Below are positions 47,218-56,349 of a stretch of DNA of 64,000 nt, piece after piece. The notes beneath the pieces are model-generated. The model ran no database searches and was not told where the DNA came from. It saw only the letters and a list, made by a program, of their open reading frames with translations. Position numbers and translations under genes: made by a program. Positions within the stretch are counted from its first letter, which is position 1. Each line of letters starts with the position of its first letter. Origin of the DNA: an uncultured Lentisphaeria bacterium (GTDB lineage Bacteria; Verrucomicrobiota; Lentisphaeria; Victivallales; UBA1829); NCBI GenBank assembly GCA_949282305.1, contig CASDPB010000027.1:1-64000 (forward strand). Reading direction: 5' to 3'.

Positions 47218-48297
47218 ATGCCGCGGGCAAAGTACATCGGAGTGATTGAGGATCTGAAGGCAAAGATCGCATCGGGAAAGCTGGTTCCCGGCGACCGCAT
47301 CTCCTCAATCCGTGAAATGTGTGACACTTACAACGTCAGTTCCATCGTCGCGCTGCGCGTATTCCGGGAACTCTCCGATCAGGGGCTCATTGAAAAAAGG
47401 GACGGCGAAGGGTATTATGTCCTGCCGGCGGACGGCGACAATCACGCGGACAAGATCGTATGCGCCTTCCGTCCGCTGCGGGACGTGAATCTGACCGACA
47501 ACTTCGGAAACCGGATCATTTTCGGCATCATGGAATCCGCGCTCTCCAATCACAAGCATGTCGTGTTTCCGGAATCGTGCATGCGTCTGCGGAACCATAT
47601 TCCGGACGATGAGGATGTGAGGATTCTCGCGGATGAGGTGTTTTCGATTCAGGGCATTGCGGGGATCATACTGGATATGCGGATTCCGGATGAATCCATC
47701 CGGCGGCACATTCTGCCACGCGCGGGGCGCATCCCCGTGGTCGTCGCAGGCCGTACGGCAAGAGCCCCGGTGAAGGCGTCTTTCTTCCCGATGAAGGAAA
47801 TCGGCGCGGATGTTGCAAAGCTGGCACGCCGTTCCTCGGCAGCGGTCTTCCTTCTGTTTCCCGCCAGCGAGACCACGTTTTCCGACATGAGGCAGCTGGA
47901 ACATGCCTTTCTGGAAACACTTGCAGCCGATCCTTCCAGAATTTTCACAATCCGTGAGTTCACAACCATCGGCAGGGAAAAGGACAGGGAAGTTGCGGAG
48001 ACCGCCGCAAGACATATCGCCGCCGCACGCGGAAAGGCATTCGTGTTCTGCGGAGCGGACAGTATGGCGGGATATTTCCATGATCTGATGAAAGAACACG
48101 GCCTGACGGCGCCGCATGATTATATTCTGATGGGATTCGGAGGCTTTGAGCTTTCGGAGGTTCATACGCCGAAGCTCGCGACCGTGGCACTGGATCAGGC
48201 GGCGATCGGCAGGAATGCCGTGGAACTGGCGCTCGGCGGCAGTATGGAGAATTCCATTGCCGCGCCTTATGCAGTAAAATTCAATGAAACTTTTTAA
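47218..48297 (+). CDS. GntR-family regulator with sugar-binding domain (cassette 3)
   Basis: Residues 10-75 form the GntR winged helix (VIEDLKAKIASGKLVPGD, RISSIREMCDTYNVSSIVAL, LIEKRDGEGYYVLP). The rest is a periplasmic-binding-like ligand domain (IIFGIMESALSNHKHVVFPE, GKAFVFCGADSMAGYFHDL, DYILMGFGGFELSEVHTPKL). Start 47218 is the first ATG; a TTG at 47188 would add 10 residues and overlap the operator region. First gene of cassette 3 and probably autoregulated through the inverted repeat upstream. Confidence 0.88.
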   Translation: MPRAKYIGVIEDLKAKIASGKLVPGDRISSIREMCDTYNVSSIVALRVFRELSDQGLIEKRDGEGYYVLPADGDNHADKIVCAFRPLRDVNLTDNFGNRIIFGIMESALSNHKHVVFPESCMRLRNHIPDDEDVRILADEVFSIQGIAGIILDMRIPDESIRRHILPRAGRIPVVVAGRTARAPVKASFFPMKEIGADVAKLARRSSAAVFLLFPASETTFSDMRQLEHAFLETLAADPSRIFTIREFTTIGREKDREVAETAARHIAAARGKAFVFCGADSMAGYFHDLMKEHGLTAPHDYILMGFGGFELSEVHTPKLATVALDQAAIGRNAVELALGGSMENSIAAPYAVKFNETF

Positions 48298-48321
48298 AAT
48301 AAGGAAAAACGGGAGGGATTT

Positions 48322-49092
48322 ATGTTTTCGCGGGAAAGACGATATTTTACACTGATCGAACTTCTGATCGTTATTGCGATCATCGCGATTCTGGCATCGC
48401 TGCTGCTGCCCGCGCTGAACAAGGCAAGGGCATCCGCCAAAAGCGTTTCCTGCGCCGGCAATTTTTCCCAGCTGGGAAAAATAACCGCCCTTTACCTGGC
48501 GGACTATCATGACTACTTTCCGTATATCACCCTGCAGGCGGCCACATTCTGGAATATATGCACAAGTTCGCCGATCAGGGATTACATCAACTGGAAAGAC
48601 ACCGGCGGAAGCTATATCGGCGGACTCGACAACAACAATTCCGCCAGAGAACTGCGCACGGGTCCATTTCTCTGCCCGGAAGTCACTGACAGCGATTTCA
48701 ACCGGGTCACTGAATTCGGAAGGGATGTCAATAAGAAACTCGAAGATTACGTCTATCTCTCCCTCGCCCACAATAATAAAATGAAAGGCTATAAGACAGA
48801 AATCGACGGAGCCGAATACATCTACATCGTGAAGGCTTCCCGGATCAGGAAACCGTCGAGACTGATCTATATGGCGGACAGCAGCGGAAGCGGAAGCACG
48901 GATTACCGGTGCCGCACAACCAGCAGCTTCAACACGAACAACATTCCAGGCAGGCATAACGGTTCCGCGAACTTTCTTCATGCGGATTTTCATGTATCCG
49001 CCATCCGATGGGAAAACTTCCCGGCAACAGCCACCGGTGTAATACAGCACTATATGGATGCGGCATGGGAACCGCTGACCCCTGTAAACTGA
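48322..49092 (+). CDS. Prepilin-type protein with H-X9-D motif (cassette 3)
   Basis: Unlike its two relatives this one has a short conventional leader, MFSRERRY, before [20 protein letters not shown] and [36 protein letters not shown] near the end is the H-X9-D motif. The residue before Phe is Tyr rather than Gly, so prepilin-peptidase processing would be non-canonical. GGGAGGG precedes the start. It lies 24 bases after the GntR gene and 25 before the DUF4838 gene. Confidence 0.88.
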   Translation: MFSRERRYFTLIELLIVIAIIAILASLLLPALNKARASAKSVSCAGNFSQLGKITALYLADYHDYFPYITLQAATFWNICTSSPIRDYINWKDTGGSYIGGLDNNNSARELRTGPFLCPEVTDSDFNRVTEFGRDVNKKLEDYVYLSLAHNNKMKGYKTEIDGAEYIYIVKASRIRKPSRLIYMADSSGSGSTDYRCRTTSSFNTNNIPGRHNGSANFLHADFHVSAIRWENFPATATGVIQHYMDAAWEPLTPVN

Positions 49093-49117
49093 AAGTCCGA
49101 AAACAAGGAGGCAATCA

Positions 49118-51940
49118 ATGCAAAAAACTTTCAATGCACTGCTGGCGGCATGTGTGTTCGCATGTGGAACATTATTTGCCGGCAATCCGCTGGAACCGCA
49201 AAAAGCCAGAGTTGAAAAAATCGGGACGGAACCGGTTATGACACTGGTCAAAAACGGAGAAACCGGTTTTGAAATCGTGGCGGGAGAAACGCCGTCGGCA
49301 CGGTATGCCGCCGGGATCGCCGCAAAACAGCTCGGAAGGGTCTTCGGAAAACAGATTCCCATACTGAAGGCGCCGACCGGAAAAGTTCCAGCCCTCCTGT
49401 TCGGAACGGTGAAGCCCGACATACCGGACAGAGACGGCTTCATCATCCGGACAGAGGGGCAGAATGTAATCATCGCGGGACGGGACGATCCGAAGGGAAA
49501 ACCGGAAACTTCCGGCAGCGGACTCTCCCCTGAGCATGGAACCGTCAACGCCGCTTTCGAGTTTCTGGAACGTTTTGCGGGAATCCGTTTTTATTTTCCC
49601 GGCGACATCGGAACGGTTGCGCCGAAACGGACGGAATGGACGCTGCCCCAAATCGACATTTACGAACGCCCCGACTGGGTTCACCGGGACTTTTACAACG
49701 ACGTCTACAACGGACTCGGCAGATCGGTCACGCCGGAGGAAATGGTGTATTTGAGAAGAAGCACCATGCTGATCCCCTCCTGTCACGGGCTGGCATTTCT
49801 CGGCTTCCCCGCCCGTTTTGCCAAGACGCATCCGGAATATTTTGCCCTGAAAGATGACGGAACCCGTTTCACCGACGGAATCAAAGGAAAATCCAGCAGC
49901 TACGGGCATCTCTGCTTTTCCAGCGGAATCAAAGACGAGATCGCCAAAGACGCCATCGCGTTTCTTTCCGGACAGCCGGCTGCCAGCCGTGGCATACTCC
50001 TGAACGGAAAGTCTTACTGGTCCCCTTCGCGCTATCCCGCGGGAGTTCCGTATTTCGACATTATGCCGAACGACTCCTTCTACCGCTGCCGGTGCGCAGA
50101 ATGCCGGAAACACTTTTCGCAGGGGCCGAAGGCAACCAGCAATTTTATCTGGAGCTTTTTCATTGACATCGCCAATCAGGTCAAGACTTCCGGAGTAAAA
50201 GGCGGAGTCTCCACCATGGCATACGAGGATTACCGCCTGGTGCCGGATCAGGAGATTCCGGAAAACATTGAAGTCAAACTGGCTCTCCGGGGCCCTTGGA
50301 ATGAAAACAATCCGGCGGTCCGTGCCAAAGACATGGAAATTCTTGACGGCTGGTACCGGAAACTCGGCCGCAAACTCCGCCTGTGGGTCTACCCGAGCAA
50401 ATACGCGATTGACCTTCCGGGAATTCCTTATACGGCTCCCCGGGCATGCGCATCCTTCTGCAAACGGGTCGCCAAACAGTCCGGCGGAGGATTTTTTGAG
50501 GCTGGAAGCGATCGCCCCGCCCACAACTATCTGAACTTCTACGTCATCTCCAAAATCGCCTGGAACAACGGCACGGACGTGGAAAGTCTGCTGAAAGAGT
50601 ATTACCGCCTGATGTTCGGAGCCGCCGCCCCGGAAATGGAGGAGTTTGACCGTACGGTGGAAAAACACTGGATGCGGATCGTAAGCAACTCCGTGGAAAC
50701 CTCCGCGGGCCCCGTGACAATGCTCCCGCAGACATCCGTCATCTGGAATGAAATCTATTCCGAAAAAGAGATGAAACGGCTGGATGGACTGTTCCGGAAA
50801 GCCGTCTCCGCCGTCGGAAACGATCCGGAAAGCCTGAAACGTGTCCAGTTCATGAAACAGGAATTCCTGGACCCGGTTGCTGAAAAGCGCGCGGAATGGC
50901 TGAACTCCATGAACAACCGCAGACATTGGATCGCAAACGTTCCATCCTCCGTCACCCTCTTCCCCATGAAGGGCCCCGCTGAAGTCAGGACAACCGTCAG
51001 CATCTCCGCCGACGACGCGAATCTGATCTTCAAGTTCGACTGCGAAGAACCGCAGACCGACCGGATGTCTCTCGCCCAGCGCAAGGCGGACGATCCGAAT
51101 CTCTGGCAGGACTCCTGCGTGGAACTTTTCCTGAATCCTTCAGGCGACCGGAAAACTTATTATCAGATCGAAGTGAACGCCAATGGAAACTTGACCGATC
51201 TGAAACATGAAAACGGAGTGTCTGATTATCAGTGGAACAGCGGAGCAAAAGCCGTATGCAGGATCGTCAGGGGAAAAAGATGGACTGCCGAAATCACAGT
51301 TCCCCGGAAATCACTCGGGGTCATCGCTCCGACAGGATTCCCCGTTAATTTCTTCCGCTGGCGCGCCCTCAACGGCATTCAGGTTACACCGGGATACCAC
51401 TGGACACCGGGAGCAAACAGAAATTCGGACATCGAACGCTGGGGCAGCATATCGTTCATCCCGGACAACAGGGTCTCCCTGATTCAGAAAGGCGATTTTG
51501 AAGGAAAGCCCTACCGGAGGTTCCTGGGGCAAGGCGACGCAATGTGGTTCACCTCGAAACCTTTTCCGCTCGACACGACAATCTTCCTCCGGGGCGCAGC
51601 GTCTCTGAAGCTGGAGGGCGGAACCTACGTTGCCCAGTATTTGAAAACGCTGAAACCGGAAACGGAATATGTCCTGAGTTTCTACCTGAAAATGGAAAAC
51701 TTCAAGCCGCTTGACCCGACACGCGGATTCAATGTGCGCTTCGATGAAGGCAGCGGATACGTGCAGTATTTCCCGCGCACCGCAATCACCGGCTCCATGC
51801 CATGGAAACGAATGGAATTCCGGTTCAAGACACATCCGACCCCAGGAAGCAAAACGGTTCCTTACCTCCGTTTCCAGTTCCCGAAAGGCAGTGGTACCGC
51901 ATGGGTTGATCATGCAAGACTTTATGAAGTAAACTTCTGA
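49118..51940 (+). CDS. Secreted DUF4838 protein with binding modules (cassette 3)
   Basis: The 940-residue protein starts with a signal peptide (LLAACVFACGTLFAGN). The GH20-like domain (ARYAAGIAAKQLGRVFGKQI; HGTVNAAFEFLERFAGIRFY) is followed by a barrel with the DUF4838 motif NDSFYRCRCAECR at 318-330. A CBM9-like domain near 640-775 (TVSISADDANLIFKFDCEEP, QDSCVELFLNPSGD) and a C-terminal jelly roll (TYVAQYLKTLKPETEYVLSF) complete it. AAGGAGG precedes the start. The layout parallels the secreted DUF4838 protein of cassette 2, but sequence similarity is only moderate. Confidence 0.88.
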   Translation: MQKTFNALLAACVFACGTLFAGNPLEPQKARVEKIGTEPVMTLVKNGETGFEIVAGETPSARYAAGIAAKQLGRVFGKQIPILKAPTGKVPALLFGTVKPDIPDRDGFIIRTEGQNVIIAGRDDPKGKPETSGSGLSPEHGTVNAAFEFLERFAGIRFYFPGDIGTVAPKRTEWTLPQIDIYERPDWVHRDFYNDVYNGLGRSVTPEEMVYLRRSTMLIPSCHGLAFLGFPARFAKTHPEYFALKDDGTRFTDGIKGKSSSYGHLCFSSGIKDEIAKDAIAFLSGQPAASRGILLNGKSYWSPSRYPAGVPYFDIMPNDSFYRCRCAECRKHFSQGPKATSNFIWSFFIDIANQVKTSGVKGGVSTMAYEDYRLVPDQEIPENIEVKLALRGPWNENNPAVRAKDMEILDGWYRKLGRKLRLWVYPSKYAIDLPGIPYTAPRACASFCKRVAKQSGGGFFEAGSDRPAHNYLNFYVISKIAWNNGTDVESLLKEYYRLMFGAAAPEMEEFDRTVEKHWMRIVSNSVETSAGPVTMLPQTSVIWNEIYSEKEMKRLDGLFRKAVSAVGNDPESLKRVQFMKQEFLDPVAEKRAEWLNSMNNRRHWIANVPSSVTLFPMKGPAEVRTTVSISADDANLIFKFDCEEPQTDRMSLAQRKADDPNLWQDSCVELFLNPSGDRKTYYQIEVNANGNLTDLKHENGVSDYQWNSGAKAVCRIVRGKRWTAEITVPRKSLGVIAPTGFPVNFFRWRALNGIQVTPGYHWTPGANRNSDIERWGSISFIPDNRVSLIQKGDFEGKPYRRFLGQGDAMWFTSKPFPLDTTIFLRGAASLKLEGGTYVAQYLKTLKPETEYVLSFYLKMENFKPLDPTRGFNVRFDEGSGYVQYFPRTAITGSMPWKRMEFRFKTHPTPGSKTVPYLRFQFPKGSGTAWVDHARLYEVNF

Positions 51941-51985
51941 AACATTGCCCGGCATTCATAATCCGGGCATCACAGAATAAACCCC

Positions 51986-52009
51986 GTCCGGTGCCTCCCT
52001 GCACCGGAC
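51986..52009. terminator. Hairpin between convergent cassette 3 and GH4 genes
   Basis: GTCCGGTGC and GCACCGGAC form a perfect 9-base stem with a 6-base loop, between the stop of the DUF4838 gene and the stop of the GH4 gene. Confidence 0.7.
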
Positions 52010-52019
52010 GCAGTTTCCG

Positions 52020-53374
52020 TCATTCAAAAAACGCGGGGTCTATCTCCGAAGCCAATGCCTCGAACAGTTCGTCCGTCATTTCCTGAATCTCATCCAGCCC
52101 CAGAACCGCCGCGGTCAAAGGATCGGCGGCGACGGCATGGAAAATATCGCTCCGGCTGTGATTCAGCGCACCCTGCGCTCCGAGAATCTGCACATTGATC
52201 ATTCCACGGTTCAATGCTGCAAGCTGTTCCGGATAATCCTCAATTCGGGCGGGAAAAATTCCCCCGCCGTTGACCAGACACGGCACTTCGACACTGGCGC
52301 CCGGAGGCAGTGTTGGAATCAAACCGCGATTCATGACATTCAGGTTGGCGGAAAACGGCGCATTCTTTTCAATGGCGCGGATGATCTGAATACCATATTC
52401 CTGACTCGGTTTCGGCTCGATCTTCTCCGAACCGTCAAGAAGCCTCCGCAGTTTGTCTTCATTGTGCGCCTGAAGCTTTGCGCAAATCGTCAGAGACGCC
52501 CCCGGCACACCGGCGGACATCAGATAGCCGCAGCAATGATCTTCGGGATCAGCTGGCGCCGTCACGGAACAGAATTTCTCCAGCAGATCCCCGCGTTTGC
52601 GGAAGTAGGGATTGTATTCGCTGCCGTGACCACTGCTTTCCGTGGGGAAGTAACCGAAGTGCCGCATCAGTTCAAATCTGACTTTGTCCCGGTTGTAGAT
52701 TTCCGGACGGTCAAGACATTTCCGCAGTTCCGGGTACAGATCGCGTCCATCCGTCTCCAGTTTCAACATGAACGCCTGATGATTGACGCCCGCCGCATAA
52801 TAATGCAGTTTTTCCAACGGCACCTTCAGCCATTCGGCAATCGCCATGCCCGTCCCCTGCACGCTGTGGCACAAACCGATGACTTTCACAGTCTTCGCGT
52901 GCCGGCTCAGTGCAATGGTATTCATCGACATGGGATTCACATAATTCAGCAGGACAGCGCCGGGACACTCCGCTTCCATTGCATCCAAAACCTCGAACAG
53001 TGCTTTCAGAGTCCGCAGTCCACGGAACACGCCTCCCGGTCCGAGAGTGTCACCGACCACCTGCTTCACTCCGTACCGGGCGGGAATTTCATATTCAAGC
53101 CGCTGATGTTCCAATGTCCCGACGCGGAAAATCGTAATCACGTAATCCGCACCGCGGACGGCTTTTCTCAAATCAGTCGTCAGTTCCGGTTTGAACGCCA
53201 CGCCGAACTGTGCAGACATAATTTCCGCCATTTTTCCGGATTCTCAAGCCTTTCACGATCAATGTCCATCAATGTGACTTCACTCTGCCGCAGAAGTCCG
53301 TCCAGCAGAATATCCTTGATGAAATTCTGCGCAAAGATGACTCCGCCGGCACCGATCATCGCAATTTTAGCCAT
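52020..53374 (-). pseudogene. GH4 alpha-galactosidase/glucosidase-like gene, frameshifted
   Basis: Two frames make one GH4 enzyme. The first (53374 down to about 53235) encodes MAKIAMIGAGGVIFAQNFIK and LMDIDRERLENPEK, the NAD-binding start. The second (53231 to 52020) continues MAEIMSAQFGVAFKPELTTD and carries LLNYVNPMSMNTIAL, the metal Cys in LCHSVQGTGMA, GVNHQAFML and GHGSEYNPYFRKRGD. The break is at the T5/A5 run 53231-53235; one extra A would restore the frame. GH4 enzymes use NAD and Mn to cleave glycosides by oxidation-elimination. Mutation, sequencing error or slippage could explain the break. Divergent from an AraC gene. Confidence 0.85.
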
Positions 53375-53402
53375 TCTAAAATCCTCCTTGGGGTTGCTTT
53401 TT

Positions 53403-53446
53403 CTAATTATAGCACTAAATTAGAGCAAAAATACAGGATTTTTGCT
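53403..53446. promoter_or_regulatory. Inverted repeats between the GH4 and AraC genes
   Basis: AGCAAAAAT (53424-53432) and ATTTTTGCT (53438-53446) are a perfect 9-base inverted repeat with a 5-base spacer. Next to it CTAATT and AATTAG (53403-53423) form a second, 6-base pair. They fill most of the 94-base divergent gap and are likely regulator sites. Confidence 0.6.
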
Positions 53447-53468
53447 GTAAAAACTGGATTATGGATGC

Positions 53469-54296
53469 ATGAACAGAAAAAGCCCTCAAAACAGAAGCCA
53501 CGGTTATTTCCGGCCGGAGTTGAAGCAGTATCCGAACATCGACCTGCCAGTCTATCCGAGATCCATCGGGCATTTCATCCGGCAGCCCGGCAACAGGGAA
53601 GATGTGAAAGCCGGCGAGAAAAATTTTGTCCAGTTATTCTGGGGAATCCGAGGCAATCCGGAATTTGAACGGAACGGGAAATGTCATATCCTGCGCCCCG
53701 GACATGTGATTTACTGTCTGCCGAATGAGCCTTATGTGATCCGGACTCATCAGGAGGAATGCGAATACCGCTGGATCGTTTTCGACGGTCCAAACGCCGC
53801 CGGCTTCATGCTCTCTTTCGGATACCCGCGGACAGCGTTTCACGCGGGCCCCTGCCCGCACCAGAACTTCATCAACTTCGAGGAACATCTCCTTGTGCGT
53901 TCCCCTTACAGCTGGCGCCGCATGTTCTGCGAAATCTGCAATATCCTGGCAGCCGCGGGCGGCACGATGGACGCCCCGACTTTTGAAAATGAAAAACTTC
54001 ATGAAATCCTCATGATCTGCAGAGCCCGTTTCGGAGACCCGTCCCTGAATATCAAGACATTGTCCGACGAACTGAATCTTGACCGGACCACCCTGCTCCG
54101 CATTTTCCGTAAAAAAATGAATATCTCGCCATCGGAATACTTGAGTATGTTGCGTTTGCAGCGCGCATTGTCCCTGTTGCAGAATCCCCGTCTCTCGCTT
54201 TCGGAAATCGCGGAACAGTCCGGCTTCAGGGACAGCAATTATTTCTGCCGCTTCATCAGGAAAAACACAGGGAAACGTCCTTCTCAATGGAGATGA
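53469..54296 (+). CDS. AraC-family transcriptional regulator
   Basis: The 275-residue protein has a cupin-like N-terminal sensing half (CHILRPGHVIYCLPNEPYVI) and the double HTH of AraC regulators at the end (LNLDRTTLLRIFRKKMNISP, LSEIAEQSGFRDSNYFCRFI, RKNTGKRPSQWR). It is divergent from the GH4 gene, which it probably activates in response to a sugar. The ribosome-binding site is weak. Confidence 0.92.
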   Translation: MNRKSPQNRSHGYFRPELKQYPNIDLPVYPRSIGHFIRQPGNREDVKAGEKNFVQLFWGIRGNPEFERNGKCHILRPGHVIYCLPNEPYVIRTHQEECEYRWIVFDGPNAAGFMLSFGYPRTAFHAGPCPHQNFINFEEHLLVRSPYSWRRMFCEICNILAAAGGTMDAPTFENEKLHEILMICRARFGDPSLNIKTLSDELNLDRTTLLRIFRKKMNISPSEYLSMLRLQRALSLLQNPRLSLSEIAEQSGFRDSNYFCRFIRKNTGKRPSQWR

Positions 54297-54482
54297 AGCC
54301 ATCTGTAATATCCATCGTCCATATTGCACATGCCATGAAAATCTGCTGTAACAGCCTGATGATCCGCCATATCGCCGGCATGTTCCTGTCACGCGGGGAA
54401 GAAATATTGATTTTTTTTAGATTTCACGCTTGAAATTTATAATAATGCCAGTAAATTAGAGCCCCATAATGCAAACGGAGCT

Positions 54483-54556
<74 letters not shown>

Positions 54557-54573
54557 TTTCAGCATTCTACTTT

Positions 54574-54658
54574 GGTGGGGTTCCCGAGCGGCCAAAGGGG
54601 GCAGACTGTAAATCTGCTGTCGCTGACTTCGATGGTTCGAATCCATCCCCCACCACCA
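54574..54658 (+). tRNA. tRNA-Tyr (anticodon GTA)
   Basis: Acceptor GGTGGGG pairs with CCCCACC; the anticodon arm GCAGA-CTGTAAA-TCTGC shows GTA; a long variable arm and the T arm GATGG-TTCGAAT-CCATC follow, and CCA is encoded (54656-54658). It is the last host-type gene before the phage-like segment, and tRNA 3' ends are common integration sites. Confidence 0.97.
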
Positions 54659-54670
54659 ATTGAGATTTAG

Positions 54671-54712
54671 CCTCAAATCTGACATAAAAAAGCAGATTTG
54701 AGGATTTTTTTT
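54671..54712 (+). terminator. Terminator after tRNA-Tyr
   Basis: CCTCAAATCTG pairs with CAGATTTGAGG around an 11-base loop and is followed by a T-rich run. It lies 12 bases past the tRNA. Confidence 0.9.
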
Positions 54713-54752
54713 GATTTCCTTATTTTGCCTTGTTTTACCCTATGACAATCAA

Positions 54753-54866
54753 AATTCCCGGATAATTCCCGGATATAAAATTCTTGAGGCTGACGGCTTT
54801 TATTGAGTTGAAATGTCAGCATCCCGGGAAAATGGCGGTAATAAAGAATATCAGAATTCCCGGATA
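54753..54866. repeat. Three copies of AATTCCCGGATA beside tRNA-Tyr
   Basis: The 12-mer occurs at 54753-54764, 54764-54775 and 54855-54866, all in the same direction. Direct repeats this close to a tRNA 3' end resemble arm-type integrase sites. The remaining 54713-55054 interval shows no gene. Confidence 0.55.
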
Positions 54867-55054
54867 TAAAAACAAAACAGAGCTTTCTACGTGTTCGTGA
54901 AACAGCATTTTACTTTTGCAAGACTCGCAACAAATCGGCTTCCGTTATCGGGCATTTTTCAGTGAATGCCGGAATCCCGGAACCCCGGAGGGCTCCGGCT
55001 GGCATTTTCAACGATACAGAAAAATGCCGGAGAAAAAACCCCCGGCTCCCGATT

Positions 55055-55207
55055 TTACTTACACCAAATGCAAACGAGCAGAGCAATGAAAGAAAAAACA
55101 ATTGCACCCCCGGACATCCAAAGAGAAAGCGTTATCCGCTCTCTCTGAAGCTCCATCTTATCATTAACTATCTGCTTCACGTCATCATAGCTTAACGACT
55201 CTTTCAT
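55055..55207 (-). CDS. 50-residue single-pass membrane protein
   Basis: A short frame not previously obvious: ATG 55207 lies 1 base after the stop of the upstream gene with AAAGGTGG at 6 bases. The first 27 residues are charged and helical (YDDVKQIVNDKMELQRERIT); the rest is a hydrophobic segment (GGAIVFSFIALLVCIW) ending in Cys-Lys. Size and topology suit a phage or mobile-element membrane protein, for example a holin-like or superinfection-exclusion protein, but no family is recognised. Confidence 0.6.
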   Translation of the reverse strand: MKESLSYDDVKQIVNDKMELQRERITLSLWMSGGAIVFSFIALLVCIWCK

Positions 55208-55208
55208 G

Positions 55209-55616
55209 TTATGCCACCTTTCCTGTTTTGCTTTTCTTCATGTAATCGGCAAAAATACAGCAGATAGTGCTTGCTGAATCCTCGAAACAGGCATCATTTA
55301 TGAGAAGCTTCAGCAGATCATTGACAACATAATTAAAAGTGGTATTGATTACATCCTCTGTAATCTGCTTCATTTCCACGCCTGAATATATGGGATCGGG
55401 AATATTAAAGAATTCGCCGTAATACTTTATCTTCCTACTGTTGATGTAATCATTAACAAGTTTGTTTCTTTCTGCTTCCTCAAGGTATTTCCGTTCTGAA
55501 TCATTGATGAATTGCAGATAACGGCATTTGTCTTCTTCGGAAAAGGAATCTTTATTCTGAATAAACTCCCGGAGATTGCAGAGCGTCTTTTTTTTACCTT
55601 TAAGAAAAAATTCCAA
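55209..55616 (-). CDS. Unknown protein, probable 3' half of a frameshifted gene
   Basis: The track of coding sense extends upstream of the listed TTG: the same frame is open to a TAA near 55735 and reads TPEQQSEAAKEKDIFFHVYS and ELINSKYFTEKDQSN before continuing as EFFLKGKKKTLCNLREFIQ. There is no ATG, and it overlaps the end of the 233-residue frame. The charged helical sequence looks like the natural end of that protein, with the shift at the C4/G4 run 55727-55730. As a stand-alone gene it would start at TTG 55616 with 135 residues. Function unknown. Confidence 0.5.
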   Translation of the reverse strand: MEFFLKGKKKTLCNLREFIQNKDSFSEEDKCRYLQFINDSERKYLEEAERNKLVNDYINSRKIKYYGEFFNIPDPIYSGVEMKQITEDVINTTFNYVVNDLLKLLINDACFEDSASTICCIFADYMKKSKTGKVA

Positions 55617-55647
55617 TATGTTTGATTGGTCTTTTTCAGTAAAATAT

Positions 55648-56349
55648 TTACTGTTGATGAGCTCTGAATAAACATGAAAGAATATATCCTTTTCCTTTGC
55701 CGCTTCTGACTGCTGTTCCGGTGTTACCCCTGTTTATGGTATGGGGTATGGCTTCTTTTTCCGTTTGCGTGGCTTCTGCGGCGTTTTCTTCGGCATTACC
55801 ATCTGCCGCCGCGCTCCTGTCACTGATTATCTTTGAAAGCTCATCCAATGACAGATTATAAGTCGCTCCGGCTATGACCTGCCCGGACCGATCGGAAAGC
55901 CTGTAAAGCCCTTCATCTGCATCCGTGGCATGTTTCCGGCGGCTCTTTCTTACGACAAGCCCCTTTTTCGCCGCCATACACCGGAGCTGTTTTTCCCTGC
56001 GCTCTTTATCAGCAGATTTAATTTTGCATTTGGCGGTTTTACCGTTAACAGTTTCGTTAACGGCAGTTTTCATTCTTAGGGAGAACGGTTTTTCAACCGG
56101 CCATTTTCCAAGAAGAATATCAATAGTCTTAAGCATCCCGGAGATCATAAGGTCACCGTTAGCGTCAAAAACCATGTATTGCCCGTTAGCGCGGTTCTTC
56201 CTTACTCTAACTCCAAACGCTTTGGCATTGCGCCTCATCCGTATTATACATCTTTCCGGCGTATCTCCATTGATAGTTTCATCAACGGCAATTTCTTCGG
56301 CGGCTCCGGCGTTATTTCCGGCGGTTTTGGTCGTGCTGGTGTTACTCAT
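55648..56349 (-). CDS. Phage-type protein with two copies of a small domain
   Basis: Two segments of about 50 residues share a plan: AFGVRVRKNRANGQYMVFD...GDLMISG (about 44-75) and KGLVVRKSRRKHATDADEG...YRLSDRSGQVIAGATYNLSLD (about 128-170). Each has a basic VRK(S/N)R strand, an aromatic-centred strand and a G-rich turn, followed by a helix. A Glu/Ala-rich linker follows. The last 20 residues probably arise from a frameshift (see 55209-55616). Function unknown; similar small domains occur in phages and mobile elements. Confidence 0.6.
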   Translation of the reverse strand: MSNTSTTKTAGNNAGAAEEIAVDETINGDTPERCIIRMRRNAKAFGVRVRKNRANGQYMVFDANGDLMISGMLKTIDILLGKWPVEKPFSLRMKTAVNETVNGKTAKCKIKSADKERREKQLRCMAAKKGLVVRKSRRKHATDADEGLYRLSDRSGQVIAGATYNLSLDELSKIISDRSAAADGNAEENAAEATQTEKEAIPHTINRGNTGTAVRSGKGKGYILSCLFRAHQQ

